Assembly (NCBI RefSeq): GCF_000411475.1
Contig: NZ_KE150466.1
Location: 68,829-132,828, forward strand
From: Streptococcus sp. HPH0090
Lineage (GTDB): Bacteria > Bacillota > Bacilli > Lactobacillales > Streptococcaceae
DNA length: 64,000 bases
Direction of reading: 5' to 3'
Shown here in pieces: positions 36,522 to 47,020 of the stretch. Every line of letters starts with the position of its first letter. Within the stretch, counting starts at the first letter, position 1. The translations under genes and the position numbers were made by a program. Under the pieces are notes generated by a model that saw only the letters and a program-made list of their open reading frames with translations, searched no databases and was not told where the DNA came from.

Positions 36522-36535
36522 TAAAATCGTTTTCA
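36522..36535. promoter_or_regulatory. cre-like site between ymfF and yaaA
   Basis: Minus strand TGAAAACGATTTTA departs from TGWAANCGNTNWCA at one fixed position. It lies between two divergent promoters, about 45-50 bp from each -10. A chance match in AT-rich DNA is possible. Confidence 0.4.
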
Positions 36536-36572
36536 TTCAACGGGTTTCTTCTCAACTATTTTGAGCAAAATA

Positions 36573-36581
36573 TGGTATAAT
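36573..36581 (+). promoter_or_regulatory. extended -10 promoter of yaaA-recF
   Basis: TGGTATAAT, 20 nt before the yaaA ATG, no clear -35. Confidence 0.55.
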
Positions 36582-36601
36582 ACCAAAGATTGAGGTGAAC
36601 T

Positions 36602-36970
36602 ATGAAATACAAATTATTTGAAGAATTTATTACGCTCCAAGCTCTTTTGAAAGATCTTGGAATCATCCAAAGTGGTGGTGCTATTAAATCATTTTTAGCT
36701 GACCATCTTGTATATTTTAATGGGGAATTAGAAAATCGTCGAGGCAAAAAAATTAGGATTGGGGACACTATTGAAATCCCTGATTTAAAAACTCAAATTG
36801 TTCTAGTTCAACCAACATCAGAAGAACTAGAGGAGTTTCATCTAGAAAAACTTGAGAAAGAACGTGTAGCTAAACTTGTCGAGGAAATGAATAAAAAGGT
36901 ACAAAAAAAGCCAGCGAAAAAGAACCAGTCAACAAAAGCAAAACCTGCACCACGTTTCCCAGGTAGATAA
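36602..36970 (+). CDS. yaaA: S4 domain protein YaaA
   Basis: A 122-residue protein with an S4 RNA-binding domain (about 8-65: [21 protein letters not shown] and [16 protein letters not shown]) and a Lys/Ala/Pro-rich basic tail (about 90-122). Usually found directly upstream of recF in Firmicutes near the origin; here recF starts 2 nt after its stop. Role unproven, probably ribosome or RNA binding. Confidence 0.9.
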   Translation: MKYKLFEEFITLQALLKDLGIIQSGGAIKSFLADHLVYFNGELENRRGKKIRIGDTIEIPDLKTQIVLVQPTSEELEEFHLEKLEKERVAKLVEEMNKKVQKKPAKKNQSTKAKPAPRFPGR

Positions 36971-36972
36971 TT

Positions 36973-38064
36973 ATGTGGTTGAAAAACTTATCCATTAAAC
37001 AATTTCGTAACTATCATAATATCGAAATTGATTTTAATCCAAAACTAAATGTATTTGTTGGCCGAAACGCTCAAGGAAAAACCAATCTTCTCGAAAGTAT
37101 TTACTTTTTAGCCTTAACAAGAAGTCATCGAACAAAGACTGATAAAAATTTAATTCAATTTGAAGAAGAACAACTGCAAGTTTCTGGAATCTTGCAAAAG
37201 AAAACAGCAAGCATTCCACTTGAAATTGACTTAACACAAAAAGGGCGAATTACTAAAGTGAATTACTTAAAACAAGCTCGCCTATCAGACTATATTGGTC
37301 ATATGAATGTTGTCTTATTCGCTCCAGAAGATTTACAACTTGTCAAAGGCGCTCCGGCTGTTCGTCGTAAATTCATTGACATAGAATTAGGGCAAATTAA
37401 ACCGATTTACTTGTCAGACCTGTCAAGTTATAACCACGTCCTTAAACAGAGAAATAGCTATCTCAAATCTACACAAAACATAGATGAGACTTTCCTAACT
37501 GTTCTTGATGACCAACTGGTAGAGTATGGCTGTCGTGTAATGAATCATAGGGCTGACTTTATCCAGAAAATGGAACTCTTTGGCAAAAAAAAACATTTTG
37601 ACATCTCAGATCAGTTAGAAGAGCTGTCAATCTGTTATCAACCTTCTGTAAACTTTGTTGACAAGAAACATTTGGCTGAATCTTTCTATATAGCACTTCA
37701 AAAAAGTAGATCCAGAGATTTATTTAAGAAGAATACTGGAGTTGGTCCTCATCGGGATGATATGATTTTCATGATTAATGGAATGGAAGCAAGTTTCGGA
37801 AGTCAAGGGCAACATCGTAGCCTGGTGCTTTCTATAAAACTTGCTGAAATTGAATTGATGGAAAGCATCACCAAGGAATCTCCAATTCTTTTACTTGACG
37901 ATGTTATGAGTGAACTTGACAATACTCGTCAACTTAAATTGTTAGAAACTATTTCTCATAATATCCAAACCTTTATTACAACTACTAGTTTAGACCATCT
38001 TCAAAACTTGCCTGATACTCTCAGTGTATTCACAGTAAACAACGGTCAAATAGTTGTAAATTAA
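36973..38064 (+). CDS. recF: DNA repair/replication protein RecF
   Basis: A 363-residue SMC-like ATPase that loads RecA on gapped DNA with RecO and RecR. Walker [14 protein letters not shown] (about 31-43), signature SQGQHRS and Walker [14 protein letters not shown]. Cotranscribed with yaaA. Unlike the B. subtilis order, recF is separated from dnaA-dnaN, here by about 13.5 kb, which is usual in streptococci. Confidence 0.97.
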   Translation: MWLKNLSIKQFRNYHNIEIDFNPKLNVFVGRNAQGKTNLLESIYFLALTRSHRTKTDKNLIQFEEEQLQVSGILQKKTASIPLEIDLTQKGRITKVNYLKQARLSDYIGHMNVVLFAPEDLQLVKGAPAVRRKFIDIELGQIKPIYLSDLSSYNHVLKQRNSYLKSTQNIDETFLTVLDDQLVEYGCRVMNHRADFIQKMELFGKKKHFDISDQLEELSICYQPSVNFVDKKHLAESFYIALQKSRSRDLFKKNTGVGPHRDDMIFMINGMEASFGSQGQHRSLVLSIKLAEIELMESITKESPILLLDDVMSELDNTRQLKLLETISHNIQTFITTTSLDHLQNLPDTLSVFTVNNGQIVVN

Positions 38065-38080
38065 AGTTTACAGTTTTATC

Positions 38081-38113
38081 AAAAAAATCTCCTGTCAAAC
38101 AGGAGATTTTTTG
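38081..38113. terminator. bidirectional terminator of recF and guaB
   Basis: Perfect 14-bp arms (38082-38095 and 38099-38112, AAAAAATCTCCTGT and ACAGGAGATTTTTT) around three bases; serves both convergent genes. Confidence 0.9.
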
Positions 38114-38114
38114 T

Positions 38115-39644
<1,530 letters not shown>

Positions 39645-39646
39645 CT

Positions 39647-39674
39647 ATCATACCATTCTATGAAAATTTGTCAA
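39647..39674 (-). promoter_or_regulatory. guaB promoter
   Basis: Minus strand consensus TTGACA (39669-39674), 16-bp spacer ending TGG, and TATGAT (39647-39652). Confidence 0.75.
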
Positions 39675-39699
39675 TTAAATTTATAAGAGAACATTTAAA

Positions 39700-39739
39700 A
39701 AAACTATCCCTCTTATTTTAAAGAAGAAATAGTTTTATA
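39700..39739 (-). terminator. possible weak terminator of trpS
   Basis: AAAACTAT/ATAGTTTT arms with a long loop, followed on the minus strand by a T-run. Low GC makes it uncertain. Confidence 0.35.
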
Positions 39740-39755
39740 GTTCATATTTTATCTA

Positions 39756-40781
39756 TTAATGAAAGTAATTTAGACCCATTGCAGCTTTTACTTCTGATAA
39801 GGTCTGACCTGCAACTTCACGAGCTTTTTCACTACCTTTTTGAAGCATATTATAAACCTCACCCATGTCTTTGGCATATTCAAGGCGTCGTTCACGAATA
39901 GGAGCAAGCTCTCTTTCCAAAATTTCAAGTAGGTAACGCTTAGTCTTAACATCCCCAAGACCCCCACGTTGGTAGTGTTCTTTCATTTCAGCAATTTCTT
40001 GAGCATCCTCTGGACGTCCAAATACATCTAAATAATGGAAAACCATATTTCCTTCAATCTTACCTGGATCCTCGACACGAATGTGATCTGGATCTGTATA
40101 CATACTCATCACTTTTTTTCGTAAAGTATCAGCATCGTCTGCTAGGTAAATACCATTATTGAGTGATTTCGACATTTTCGCATTTCCATCAAGTCCTGGT
40201 AAACGCCCTGCAACTTCATGCTCAGGGTAAATTCCTTCTGGTTCTACTAAAACATCACAGTTATAGGCATGATTAAAAGAACGTACAATTTCACGTGTTT
40301 GTTCAATCATCGGCTTTTGATCATTACCTACTGGAACCAAGTTTGCTTTAAAGGCTGTAATATCCGCTGCTTGTGAAATAGGATACACCAAGAATCCAGT
40401 TGGAATGCTTTCTCCAAAACCTTTCTGTGAAATTTCTGTTTTTACAGTTGGATTTCGTTCCAAACGAGCTAATGAAACTAGATTCATGTAGTACATAGAT
40501 AGCTCTGCCAATTCTGGAATCTGACTTTGAATAAAAATTGTTGATTTATTAGGATCTAAGCCCACTGCAAGATAGTCCAAGGCAACGTTTCCAATAGACT
40601 CGACAATTGTTTGAGGATCTTTTGCATGGTCTGTTAAAGCTTGCTGGTCAGCTAAAAAAACAAACATGTCATATTTATCTTCTTCCTGTAGTAAAACACG
40701 GTTTTTTAAGCTACCTACATAGTGTCCAATATGTAATTTCCCCGTTGGACGATCTCCTGTTAAAATAATGGGTTTACTCAT
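39756..40781 (-). CDS. trpS: tryptophanyl-tRNA synthetase
   Basis: A 341-residue class I synthetase charging tRNA-Trp. HIGH-type motif in [15 protein letters not shown] (about 15-29) and KMSKS in [12 protein letters not shown]. The leader between promoter (TGCTATAAT, 40810-40818) and ATG is only about 25-30 nt, too short for a T-box. Confidence 0.98.
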   Translation of the reverse strand: MSKPIILTGDRPTGKLHIGHYVGSLKNRVLLQEEDKYDMFVFLADQQALTDHAKDPQTIVESIGNVALDYLAVGLDPNKSTIFIQSQIPELAELSMYYMNLVSLARLERNPTVKTEISQKGFGESIPTGFLVYPISQAADITAFKANLVPVGNDQKPMIEQTREIVRSFNHAYNCDVLVEPEGIYPEHEVAGRLPGLDGNAKMSKSLNNGIYLADDADTLRKKVMSMYTDPDHIRVEDPGKIEGNMVFHYLDVFGRPEDAQEIAEMKEHYQRGGLGDVKTKRYLLEILERELAPIRERRLEYAKDMGEVYNMLQKGSEKAREVAGQTLSEVKAAMGLNYFH

Positions 40782-40809
40782 AATATTCTCCTTTGATATG
40801 GTCCTTTCA

Positions 40810-40818
40810 ATTATAGCA
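40810..40818 (-). promoter_or_regulatory. extended -10 promoter of trpS
   Basis: Minus strand TGCTATAAT; weak TGTCTT at -35 distance. Confidence 0.55.
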
Positions 40819-40927
40819 TTTTTTTAATAAAAAGACAGATAATTTTTTTAATCAAACAATAGTTTTCTAGCTATATTTCCGTAAAGAAACTGTCAACTTA
40901 CTTTACAAAAAATTGACAAATAAAAAT

Positions 40928-40956
40928 TTGAATATTTACTAATTTTCTAGTAGAAT
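40928..40956 (+). promoter_or_regulatory. promoter of the ABC-F gene
   Basis: TTGAAT (40928-40933), 17-bp spacer, TAGAAT (40951-40956). A later TATAAT at 40970 is too near the start codon to give a normal leader. Confidence 0.5.
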
Positions 40957-40986
40957 TAGAGTATTACATATAATAGGAGAAAAACA

Positions 40987-42609
40987 TTGCTAACAGTATC
41001 TGATGTCTCACTACGCTTTAGTGACCGCAAACTTTTTGATGATGTCAACATTAAATTTACAGAAGGAAACACGTATGGTTTGATTGGTGCTAATGGTGCT
41101 GGAAAATCAACCTTTTTGAAAATTTTAGCTGGTGATATTGAACCTACAACTGGTCATGTCTCTCTTGGACCAAATGAACGTCTTTCAGTTCTTCGTCAAA
41201 ATCACTTTGACTACGAAGACGAACGCGTTATTGATGTTGTCATCATGGGAAACGAAAAACTTTACAACATCATGAAAGAAAAAGACGCCATTTATATGAA
41301 GGAAGATTTTTCAGACGAAGATGGTGTTCGTGCAGCTGAACTTGAAGGAGAATTTGCTGAACTAGGTGGTTGGGAAGCTGAAAGTGAAGCTTCACAACTC
41401 TTACAAAATTTGAATATTCTTGAAGAACTTCATTACCAAAATATGAGCGAACTTGCAAATGGAGACAAAGTGAAAGTACTCCTTGCTAAAGCTCTATTTG
41501 GTAAACCGGATGTCCTTCTTTTAGACGAGCCTACCAACGGTCTTGATATTCAATCTATTACCTGGTTAGAAGATTTCTTGATTGATTTTGACAACACAGT
41601 TATTGTCGTATCCCATGACCGTCACTTCTTGAACAAAGTATGTACACACATGGCCGACCTTGACTTTGGAAAAATCAAACTCTACGTAGGTAACTACGAT
41701 TTCTGGAAAGAATCTTCTGAACTAGCTGCTAAATTACAAGCTGACCGTAATGCAAAAGCAGAAGAAAAGATCAAACAACTTCAAGAATTCGTTGCTCGAT
41801 TCTCTGCCAATGCTTCTAAATCAAGACAAGCAACTTCACGTAAGAAAATGCTTGACAAGATTGAACTTGAAGAAATTGTACCTTCTAGCCGTAAATATCC
41901 ATTTATCAACTTTAAAGCAGAACGAGAAATCGGTAATGATCTCTTGACAGTAGAAAATCTATCTGTTAAGATTGATGGCGAAACTATTCTAGATAATATC
42001 AGTTTTATCTTGCGCCCAGGAGACAAGACAGCTCTTATAGGGCAAAATGACATTCAAACAACTGCTTTGATTCGTGCGATTATGGGTGATATCGACTATG
42101 AAGGAACTGTCAAGTGGGGAGTTACAACTAGTCGCTCTTACTTACCAAAAGACAATTCTGCTGATTTTGCAGGTGGCGAGTCGATTCTTGACTGGCTCCG
42201 TCAATTTGCAAGTAAAGAAGAAGATGACAATACCTTCCTTCGTGGATTCCTCGGACGCATGCTCTTCTCTGGAGACGAGGTTAACAAGCCTGTAAACGTC
42301 TTGTCAGGGGGAGAAAAGGTGCGCGTGATGCTCTCAAAACTTATGCTTTTGAAATCAAACGTACTTGTTCTTGATGATCCTACAAATCACTTGGATTTGG
42401 AATCTATTTCAAGCTTGAACGATGGATTGAAAAACTTCAAAGAATCTATCATCTTTGCCAGTCACGACCATGAGTTTATTCAAACTTTGGCTAACCATAT
42501 CATTGTCTTATCTAAAAACGGTGTAATCGACCGTATCGATGAAACCTACGACGAATTCCTTGAAAACGAAGAAGTTCAAGCAAAAGTCAAAGAACTTTGG
42601 AAAGATTAA
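40987..42609 (+). CDS. ABC-F family ATPase (YkpA/YbiT type)
   Basis: A 540-residue soluble protein with two ABC domains and no membrane helices: Walker A GANGAGKSTFLK and a second, degenerate GQNDIQTTALIR; Walker B LLLDEPTNGLD and LVLDDPTNHLD; linker (about 240-310) between the domains. ABC-F proteins bind the ribosomal E site and tune translation; length fits B. subtilis YkpA. The second Walker A lacks the canonical GKS/T. Start codon is TTG, fixed by AGGAGA 7 nt upstream. Lagging strand, single gene. Confidence 0.92.
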   Translation: MLTVSDVSLRFSDRKLFDDVNIKFTEGNTYGLIGANGAGKSTFLKILAGDIEPTTGHVSLGPNERLSVLRQNHFDYEDERVIDVVIMGNEKLYNIMKEKDAIYMKEDFSDEDGVRAAELEGEFAELGGWEAESEASQLLQNLNILEELHYQNMSELANGDKVKVLLAKALFGKPDVLLLDEPTNGLDIQSITWLEDFLIDFDNTVIVVSHDRHFLNKVCTHMADLDFGKIKLYVGNYDFWKESSELAAKLQADRNAKAEEKIKQLQEFVARFSANASKSRQATSRKKMLDKIELEEIVPSSRKYPFINFKAEREIGNDLLTVENLSVKIDGETILDNISFILRPGDKTALIGQNDIQTTALIRAIMGDIDYEGTVKWGVTTSRSYLPKDNSADFAGGESILDWLRQFASKEEDDNTFLRGFLGRMLFSGDEVNKPVNVLSGGEKVRVMLSKLMLLKSNVLVLDDPTNHLDLESISSLNDGLKNFKESIIFASHDHEFIQTLANHIIVLSKNGVIDRIDETYDEFLENEEVQAKVKELWKD

Positions 42610-42619
42610 GTATAACTTT

Positions 42620-42656
42620 AAAAAACTCAGTTGGTTAAACCAACTGAGTTTTTTTA
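42620..42656. terminator. terminator of the ABC-F gene, possibly bidirectional
   Basis: ACTCAGTTGGTT and AACCAACTGAGT arms with T-runs on both sides, between two convergent genes. Confidence 0.85.
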
Positions 42657-42680
42657 TTTGTTACTTGTAAATTCATTCAT

Positions 42681-42696
42681 TGTTTCACGTGAAACT
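42681..42696. promoter_or_regulatory. parS: parS site between ABC-F and yhgE genes
   Basis: TGTTTCACGTGAAACT, 15 of 16 bases of TGTTTCACGTGAAACA, with a perfect 14-bp palindromic core. Intergenic, about 9 kb left of oriC. Confidence 0.9.
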
Positions 42697-42699
42697 TTT

Positions 42700-45354
42700 T
42701 TAATCTTCATCCATTTTTTTAGGTTGATAAGCTAGCATACCTAATCCTATGAATAAAACCAAAGTTACGAGAAGGAAAATTACCTGATGATGAATATTTC
42801 CTGTCATAGAAATGGTTTGTCTCAATCCTGAAACTGAATAACTCATTGGCAACCAAGGATTAACAGCTTTAAAGAAATCATTTGTCAAAGCAAGTGGATA
42901 AGTTCCTGCACTTGATGCTAATTGCAATAATAGCAAAATAAGTGAGAAGAAAGCACCTAATCGACTATTCCATGTTGTTAATGCCGTCACCATAGACATA
43001 AATGTTAAACTTGCGATAATAATTAAGAATAAAGTTCTCATTTCATGATTTGCAGTTAAACCAATAAGATGAACTCCACCATAGACTAAGACAGCTGCTA
43101 AAACAGCAATAACTCCATTTATCTCGAAGCGAGACTTAAACCACGCCCAGCGACTTTCAGGATGACGACCTGAAGGTAACTTGGCAAAAATCATATTTGT
43201 TGATAATGCTGCAACAAAAAGTGCGACTGATATCATGTAAGGAGCCATTGCAATCCCATTTACAGGAACCTGATCATTATCTGTCTTTGAAAGACTTAAG
43301 GGTTCCGCTAATGTTTCTGCATTTTTTGACTCTGTTGATGCTGATTTTAATTGATTGCTTGCGTTACTTAATCCTTGTCCTAGGTCAGTAGTTCCTATTT
43401 GTAAACTTTCAATACCAGCAGTTAACGTTGCTCCACCTTCTGCTAATTTTCCAGCGCCATCTGCAATTTTTGCTGCTCCATTTCCTAACTGAGCACTAGC
43501 TGAAAGCAACTGACCTGATTTATCTGTTAATTGACTTGAACCAAGCTGTATTTTATCAAGTCCTGCAATTAATTCCGGACTCTTGCTATTTAATTGGTTA
43601 GAACCAGATGATAGTTTTTCAATACCTGTTACTAATTCTGGTGTTTTCCCAGCTAGAGTATCCAAACCAGTTGTCAATGTTGAAGAGTTTTCTGTCAACT
43701 TGGTTGAGCCAGAAACCAATTGATCCAAACTTGTTGTTAAAGTTGTATTCTTTTCACTTAGTTGATTTACACCTAAAGAAATAGTATCCAATCCTTTAGT
43801 ATACGCATTAACTCCATTTTCAATTGATTGACTTCCAGGAACCAACTGATTATCAACAGCATTTTGCAATTGTGTAAACCCACTTGACATAGATATCAAG
43901 GAACTAGACGCAACAGGTAATATTTGATTTGCTTTAGTCTGTAAAGTAGAAAGATTAGAGACTGGTTGGTTTACACTTCCCAAATTTTCTTTTAAATCTC
44001 CTACCGTTGTCAAAATTGCTTTTGCTGATTCTATCGTAGAATTAGAATTATTTGAAACAGCTTCAGTCAGTTCTTTTTTCTGAGTATCAGTAAGAGATTG
44101 ATAAGTTGCTGTTGCTTGAAGATTGGTAAGAGTTTTCTCTTGTTCTGTTTGAATATTAGTCACAATAGTTTGAGCAAGAGTAGATATATTCGCTAAATCA
44201 TTAGATATTGTGCTTTTAAGTTCCGTATTATCTGAGATTGTTACTGCTTGAAGTGCTTTATTCAATTCATCTAAACTAGTTGCTAATTGAGTGATTTCCT
44301 CTTTTTGTTGAGATGAAGTATTCAATTGAGTCGAAATTTCTTTAATACCTTTATTTAATTCGGTAATACCATCTCTCAATGTATCTGATTGACTTGATAA
44401 CTGGTTTGTACCAACAGATAGTTTGTCAACACCGCTTGTATAGGCATTAACACCTACCGAAAATTGATTGAGACCTGTATTCAGTTGCGAAACTCCTCCA
44501 GCATATGTCTTCATTCCAGTATTGAGCTGGTTGACACCTGTTACTAATTCTGGAGTCTTGGAAGATAATTGATTAAGTCCATTGTCAACCTGTGAAACCG
44601 CACTTGTATAGCTCTGTAAACCATCATTAAATGTTCCTAAGCCACTATTCAGTTGCTTTACTCCTGTGACATATGTTGTCAACCCTTTTGTAAATTGATT
44701 CGTTCCATCAGAAAAGGTTAAACTTGAACTAGCTAAATTATCAAGATTGGAAGACAATGTCTGACTTCCTACAGCTAACTTACTAGCCCCATTTGCCAAT
44801 TGTTCACTTCCATCTGCAGCTTTGGTTAAACCGAATTTTAAATCACCCATCTTTTGAAATAAAGCTTTCGTGTAAGTCTCAGTTACACTGGCAGAAACAT
44901 TTTGTTTTAACTGTGTCATAGCAGAATCACTCATCTTACTTGCAATGAAGCTATGTCCACTAGAAGTTTGATAGTCAATGTTCATTTGTTCTGGGTGATC
45001 TGTTAAAATAGAAGCAGCCTTTTCAGACAAATCACTTGGCAAAGTTACTACCATATAGTAATCGCCATTCTCTAGTCCTTTTTTTCCTTCTTCCTCATTT
45101 ACAAAATGAAAATCCAAGGATTTATTATTTTCTAAATTAGACACCATGTCTTTTCCGATAGCCATTGTATTCCCATTATATGATGCTTCCTTATCATTAT
45201 TTACCACTGCTACAGGTAACTCTGATAATTGCCCATATGGATCCCACATGGATGATAAAAATATGATGTTGTATAAAGCTGGAATAAGAGAAATCCCTAT
45301 CATTACAATGATAAAGGTTGGTTTTTTAAAAATTGCTTTCCATTCTTTAAACAT
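42700..45354 (-). CDS. yhgE: YhgE/Pip family membrane protein
   Basis: An 884-residue protein: short cytoplasmic N-terminus, one membrane helix (about 15-38), a large external region (about 40-690) made of many short LxxGxxxL/QLNxGL repeats that should form coiled coils or a long stalk, and five or six C-terminal helices (about 700-880). This is the layout of YhgE/phage-infection-protein (Pip) homologues; type VII secretion EsaA is a distant relative. Function in streptococci is unclear, possibly export. The ATG at 45354 follows GGAGA; an upstream ATG lacks a site. Divergent from a TetR regulator that may control it. Confidence 0.88.
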   Translation of the reverse strand: MFKEWKAIFKKPTFIIVMIGISLIPALYNIIFLSSMWDPYGQLSELPVAVVNNDKEASYNGNTMAIGKDMVSNLENNKSLDFHFVNEEEGKKGLENGDYYMVVTLPSDLSEKAASILTDHPEQMNIDYQTSSGHSFIASKMSDSAMTQLKQNVSASVTETYTKALFQKMGDLKFGLTKAADGSEQLANGASKLAVGSQTLSSNLDNLASSSLTFSDGTNQFTKGLTTYVTGVKQLNSGLGTFNDGLQSYTSAVSQVDNGLNQLSSKTPELVTGVNQLNTGMKTYAGGVSQLNTGLNQFSVGVNAYTSGVDKLSVGTNQLSSQSDTLRDGITELNKGIKEISTQLNTSSQQKEEITQLATSLDELNKALQAVTISDNTELKSTISNDLANISTLAQTIVTNIQTEQEKTLTNLQATATYQSLTDTQKKELTEAVSNNSNSTIESAKAILTTVGDLKENLGSVNQPVSNLSTLQTKANQILPVASSSLISMSSGFTQLQNAVDNQLVPGSQSIENGVNAYTKGLDTISLGVNQLSEKNTTLTTSLDQLVSGSTKLTENSSTLTTGLDTLAGKTPELVTGIEKLSSGSNQLNSKSPELIAGLDKIQLGSSQLTDKSGQLLSASAQLGNGAAKIADGAGKLAEGGATLTAGIESLQIGTTDLGQGLSNASNQLKSASTESKNAETLAEPLSLSKTDNDQVPVNGIAMAPYMISVALFVAALSTNMIFAKLPSGRHPESRWAWFKSRFEINGVIAVLAAVLVYGGVHLIGLTANHEMRTLFLIIIASLTFMSMVTALTTWNSRLGAFFSLILLLLQLASSAGTYPLALTNDFFKAVNPWLPMSYSVSGLRQTISMTGNIHHQVIFLLVTLVLFIGLGMLAYQPKKMDED

Positions 45355-45378
45355 ATTGTCTCCTTTTTTACACATATT

Positions 45379-45460
45379 GTCTAAAATTTTGATATAATAG
45401 ATTATACATTAAAAAATCTAAATTACAAGTTAAAAACTATATTTTTAGACACTACGTCTA
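45379..45460. promoter_or_regulatory. yhgE promoter and candidate TetR operator
   Basis: Minus strand promoter TTGTAA (45423-45428), 16-bp gap, TATAAT (45401-45406) for yhgE. An inverted repeat TAGAC-N5-GTCTA (45446-45460) lies just before tetR, and a further GTCTA half lies at 45379-45383 near the yhgE start. These are the only repeated dyads in the divergent spacer. Confidence 0.5.
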
Positions 45461-45482
45461 TTTTTGTTCACAAGGAGGAACT

Positions 45483-46025
45483 ATGACAGAGAGTAACAAA
45501 CGCTTAAAAACAAAACGTACTATCGAGAATGCTATGGTTCAATTATTAATGGAACAACCATTTGATCAAATTTCTACTGTTAAGCTTGCTGAGAAAGCCG
45601 GAATTAGTCGCTCTAGCTTTTATACACATTACAAAGATAAGTATGATATGATTGAACACTACCAAAGCAAACTTTTTCATACCTTTGAGTACATCTTCCA
45701 AAAACACGCCCATCATAAAAAAAATGCTATTTTAGAAGTATTTGAGTATCTTGAGTCTGAACCATTGCTAGCTGCTCTTTTATCTGAAAATGGTACAAAA
45801 GAAATACAAAACTTCCTGAGAAATAAACTTCATATCATGCTTAGCACTGACCTCCAGAAACGCTTTATGCAATTAGATTTAAATGAGATTGAATTAGAGT
45901 ATAGTAGTATCTATCTAACAAATGCACTATTTGGCGTATGTCAGACTTGGATTGCACATGGAAAAAAAGAAAGTCCGCAAGAGATGACAGACTTTCTTAT
46001 GAAAATGTTAGGCGATTCAAATTAG
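45483..46025 (+). CDS. TetR/AcrR family transcriptional regulator
   Basis: A 180-residue regulator with an N-terminal helix-turn-helix (about 12-58: RTIENAMVQLLMEQPFDQISTVKLAEKAGISRSSFYTHYKDKYDMI) and a helical ligand domain typical of small TetR proteins. Its gene is divergent from yhgE, so it most likely represses yhgE and itself; the ligand is unknown. RBS AAGGAGG is strong. Confidence 0.9.
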   Translation: MTESNKRLKTKRTIENAMVQLLMEQPFDQISTVKLAEKAGISRSSFYTHYKDKYDMIEHYQSKLFHTFEYIFQKHAHHKKNAILEVFEYLESEPLLAALLSENGTKEIQNFLRNKLHIMLSTDLQKRFMQLDLNEIELEYSSIYLTNALFGVCQTWIAHGKKESPQEMTDFLMKMLGDSN

Positions 46026-46032
46026 AAACAAA

Positions 46033-46059
46033 AAAAAGAACACCATTGGTGTTCTTTTT
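46033..46059. terminator. bidirectional terminator of tetR and tRNA genes
   Basis: AAAAGAACACC and GGTGTTCTTTT arms with A and T runs on the two sides, between the tetR stop and tRNA-Asn. Confidence 0.85.
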
Positions 46060-46065
46060 GTTTAA

Positions 46066-46139
46066 CTCCGCCAGTAGGACTCGAACCTACGACATCATGA
46101 TTAACAGTCATGCGCTACTACCAACTGAGCTATGGCGGA
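46066..46139 (-). tRNA. tRNA-Asn (anticodon GTT)
   Basis: Acceptor stem TCCGCCA/TGGCGGA, discriminator G, anticodon loop CTGTTAA, T arm TTCGAGT. CCA is not encoded. Confidence 0.96.
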
Positions 46140-46144
46140 TAATA

Positions 46145-46216
46145 TAGTCCGTACGGGATTCGAACCCGTGTTACCGCCGTGAAAAGGCGGTGTCTTAACC
46201 CCTTGACCAACGGACC
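46145..46216 (-). tRNA. tRNA-Glu (anticodon TTC)
   Basis: Acceptor GGTCCGT/ACGGACT with a G-T first pair, discriminator A, anticodon loop TTTTCAC, T arm TTCGAAT. Five bases from tRNA-Asn, same transcript. Confidence 0.96.
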
Positions 46217-46239
46217 ATCTATCTGTAGCAGATATAACC

Positions 46240-46267
46240 ATTATATCAATTTCTTACTAATTGTCAA
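46240..46267 (-). promoter_or_regulatory. tRNA-Glu-Asn promoter
   Basis: Consensus TTGACA (46262-46267), 16-bp spacer, TATAAT (46240-46245). The -35 box abuts the comE stop codon, so the tRNAs can be transcribed without comCDE. Confidence 0.8.
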
Positions 46268-47020
46268 TTACTTTTTAGATTTTTTCTCCAGAATATCTTT
46301 TAGTTTACGGACTTTCAGACGAGTAATTGGACAGCGATGATTTTCATAGAAAACTACTTCTAAATTTTTTCTATCAATTTCTCTAATATTTCCTACATTG
46401 ACAAGAAACGATTTATGAGCGGAATAAAATCTTTGGGTTTCTTTATCTTTTTCTTGGATATCCGTCATGGTTCCATAAAATTCTTTAGCGAAATTCTTAC
46501 CAATAATCCGTAACTTATGAGAAACACCTGTTGTTTCAATATACAAAATATCATGGTAGGGAATCTTCAAATCATTCCCCTTATAGTTATAATCAAAATA
46601 ATCTACAACATCTTTATTTTCAAGTAGCATACTCTTGGTATATAAGATACTCTGTGCGATACGTTTCTTAAATAATTCATCATTGATATCTTTATCCACA
46701 AAATCCAAGGCTGACACTTGATATTTGTAAGTTAAGGTAGCAAATTCCGATCTACTAGTGATAAATACGATAATTGCATAGGGGTTGTGGTGACGAATAA
46801 ACTGTGCAACTTCAAATCCTTTTTTCTCAACTCCATGAATATCAATATCTAGAAAATAAAGCTGGTTTACTTCGTCATTTTCGATATATTCCTTAAATTC
46901 TCGTTCTTTACCTGTTGTTTTATAAGAAATAGGAATATTTAATTCCTTTGAAATTTCATCCAAGGTTCTTTCTAGTCTGACTTGATGTTGAATAACATCT
47001 TCTAAAATTAATACTTTCAT
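46268..47020 (-). CDS. comE: competence response regulator ComE
   Basis: A 250-residue response regulator: receiver domain (1-125) with phospho-acceptor Asp58 (FLDIDIHG) and a C-terminal LytTR DNA-binding domain (about 145-250). Phosphorylated by ComD, it activates comCDE and early competence genes such as comX and comAB through direct repeats; such a repeat is found upstream of comC. Overlaps comD by 4 nt. No terminator before the tRNA genes. Confidence 0.97.
   Translation of the reverse strand: MKVLILEDVIQHQVRLERTLDEISKELNIPISYKTTGKEREFKEYIENDEVNQLYFLDIDIHGVEKKGFEVAQFIRHHNPYAIIVFITSRSEFATLTYKYQVSALDFVDKDINDELFKKRIAQSILYTKSMLLENKDVVDYFDYNYKGNDLKIPYHDILYIETTGVSHKLRIIGKNFAKEFYGTMTDIQEKDKETQRFYSAHKSFLVNVGNIREIDRKNLEVVFYENHRCPITRLKVRKLKDILEKKSKK

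Noticed and set aside
40782..40860. Possible T-box before trpS
   Set aside because: The leader after the -10 box is too short and lacks the T-box consensus and a terminator/antiterminator.
40970..40975. TATAAT immediately before the ABC-F gene as its -10 box
   Set aside because: It would start transcription after the ribosome binding site; TTGAAT-17-TAGAAT upstream fits better.
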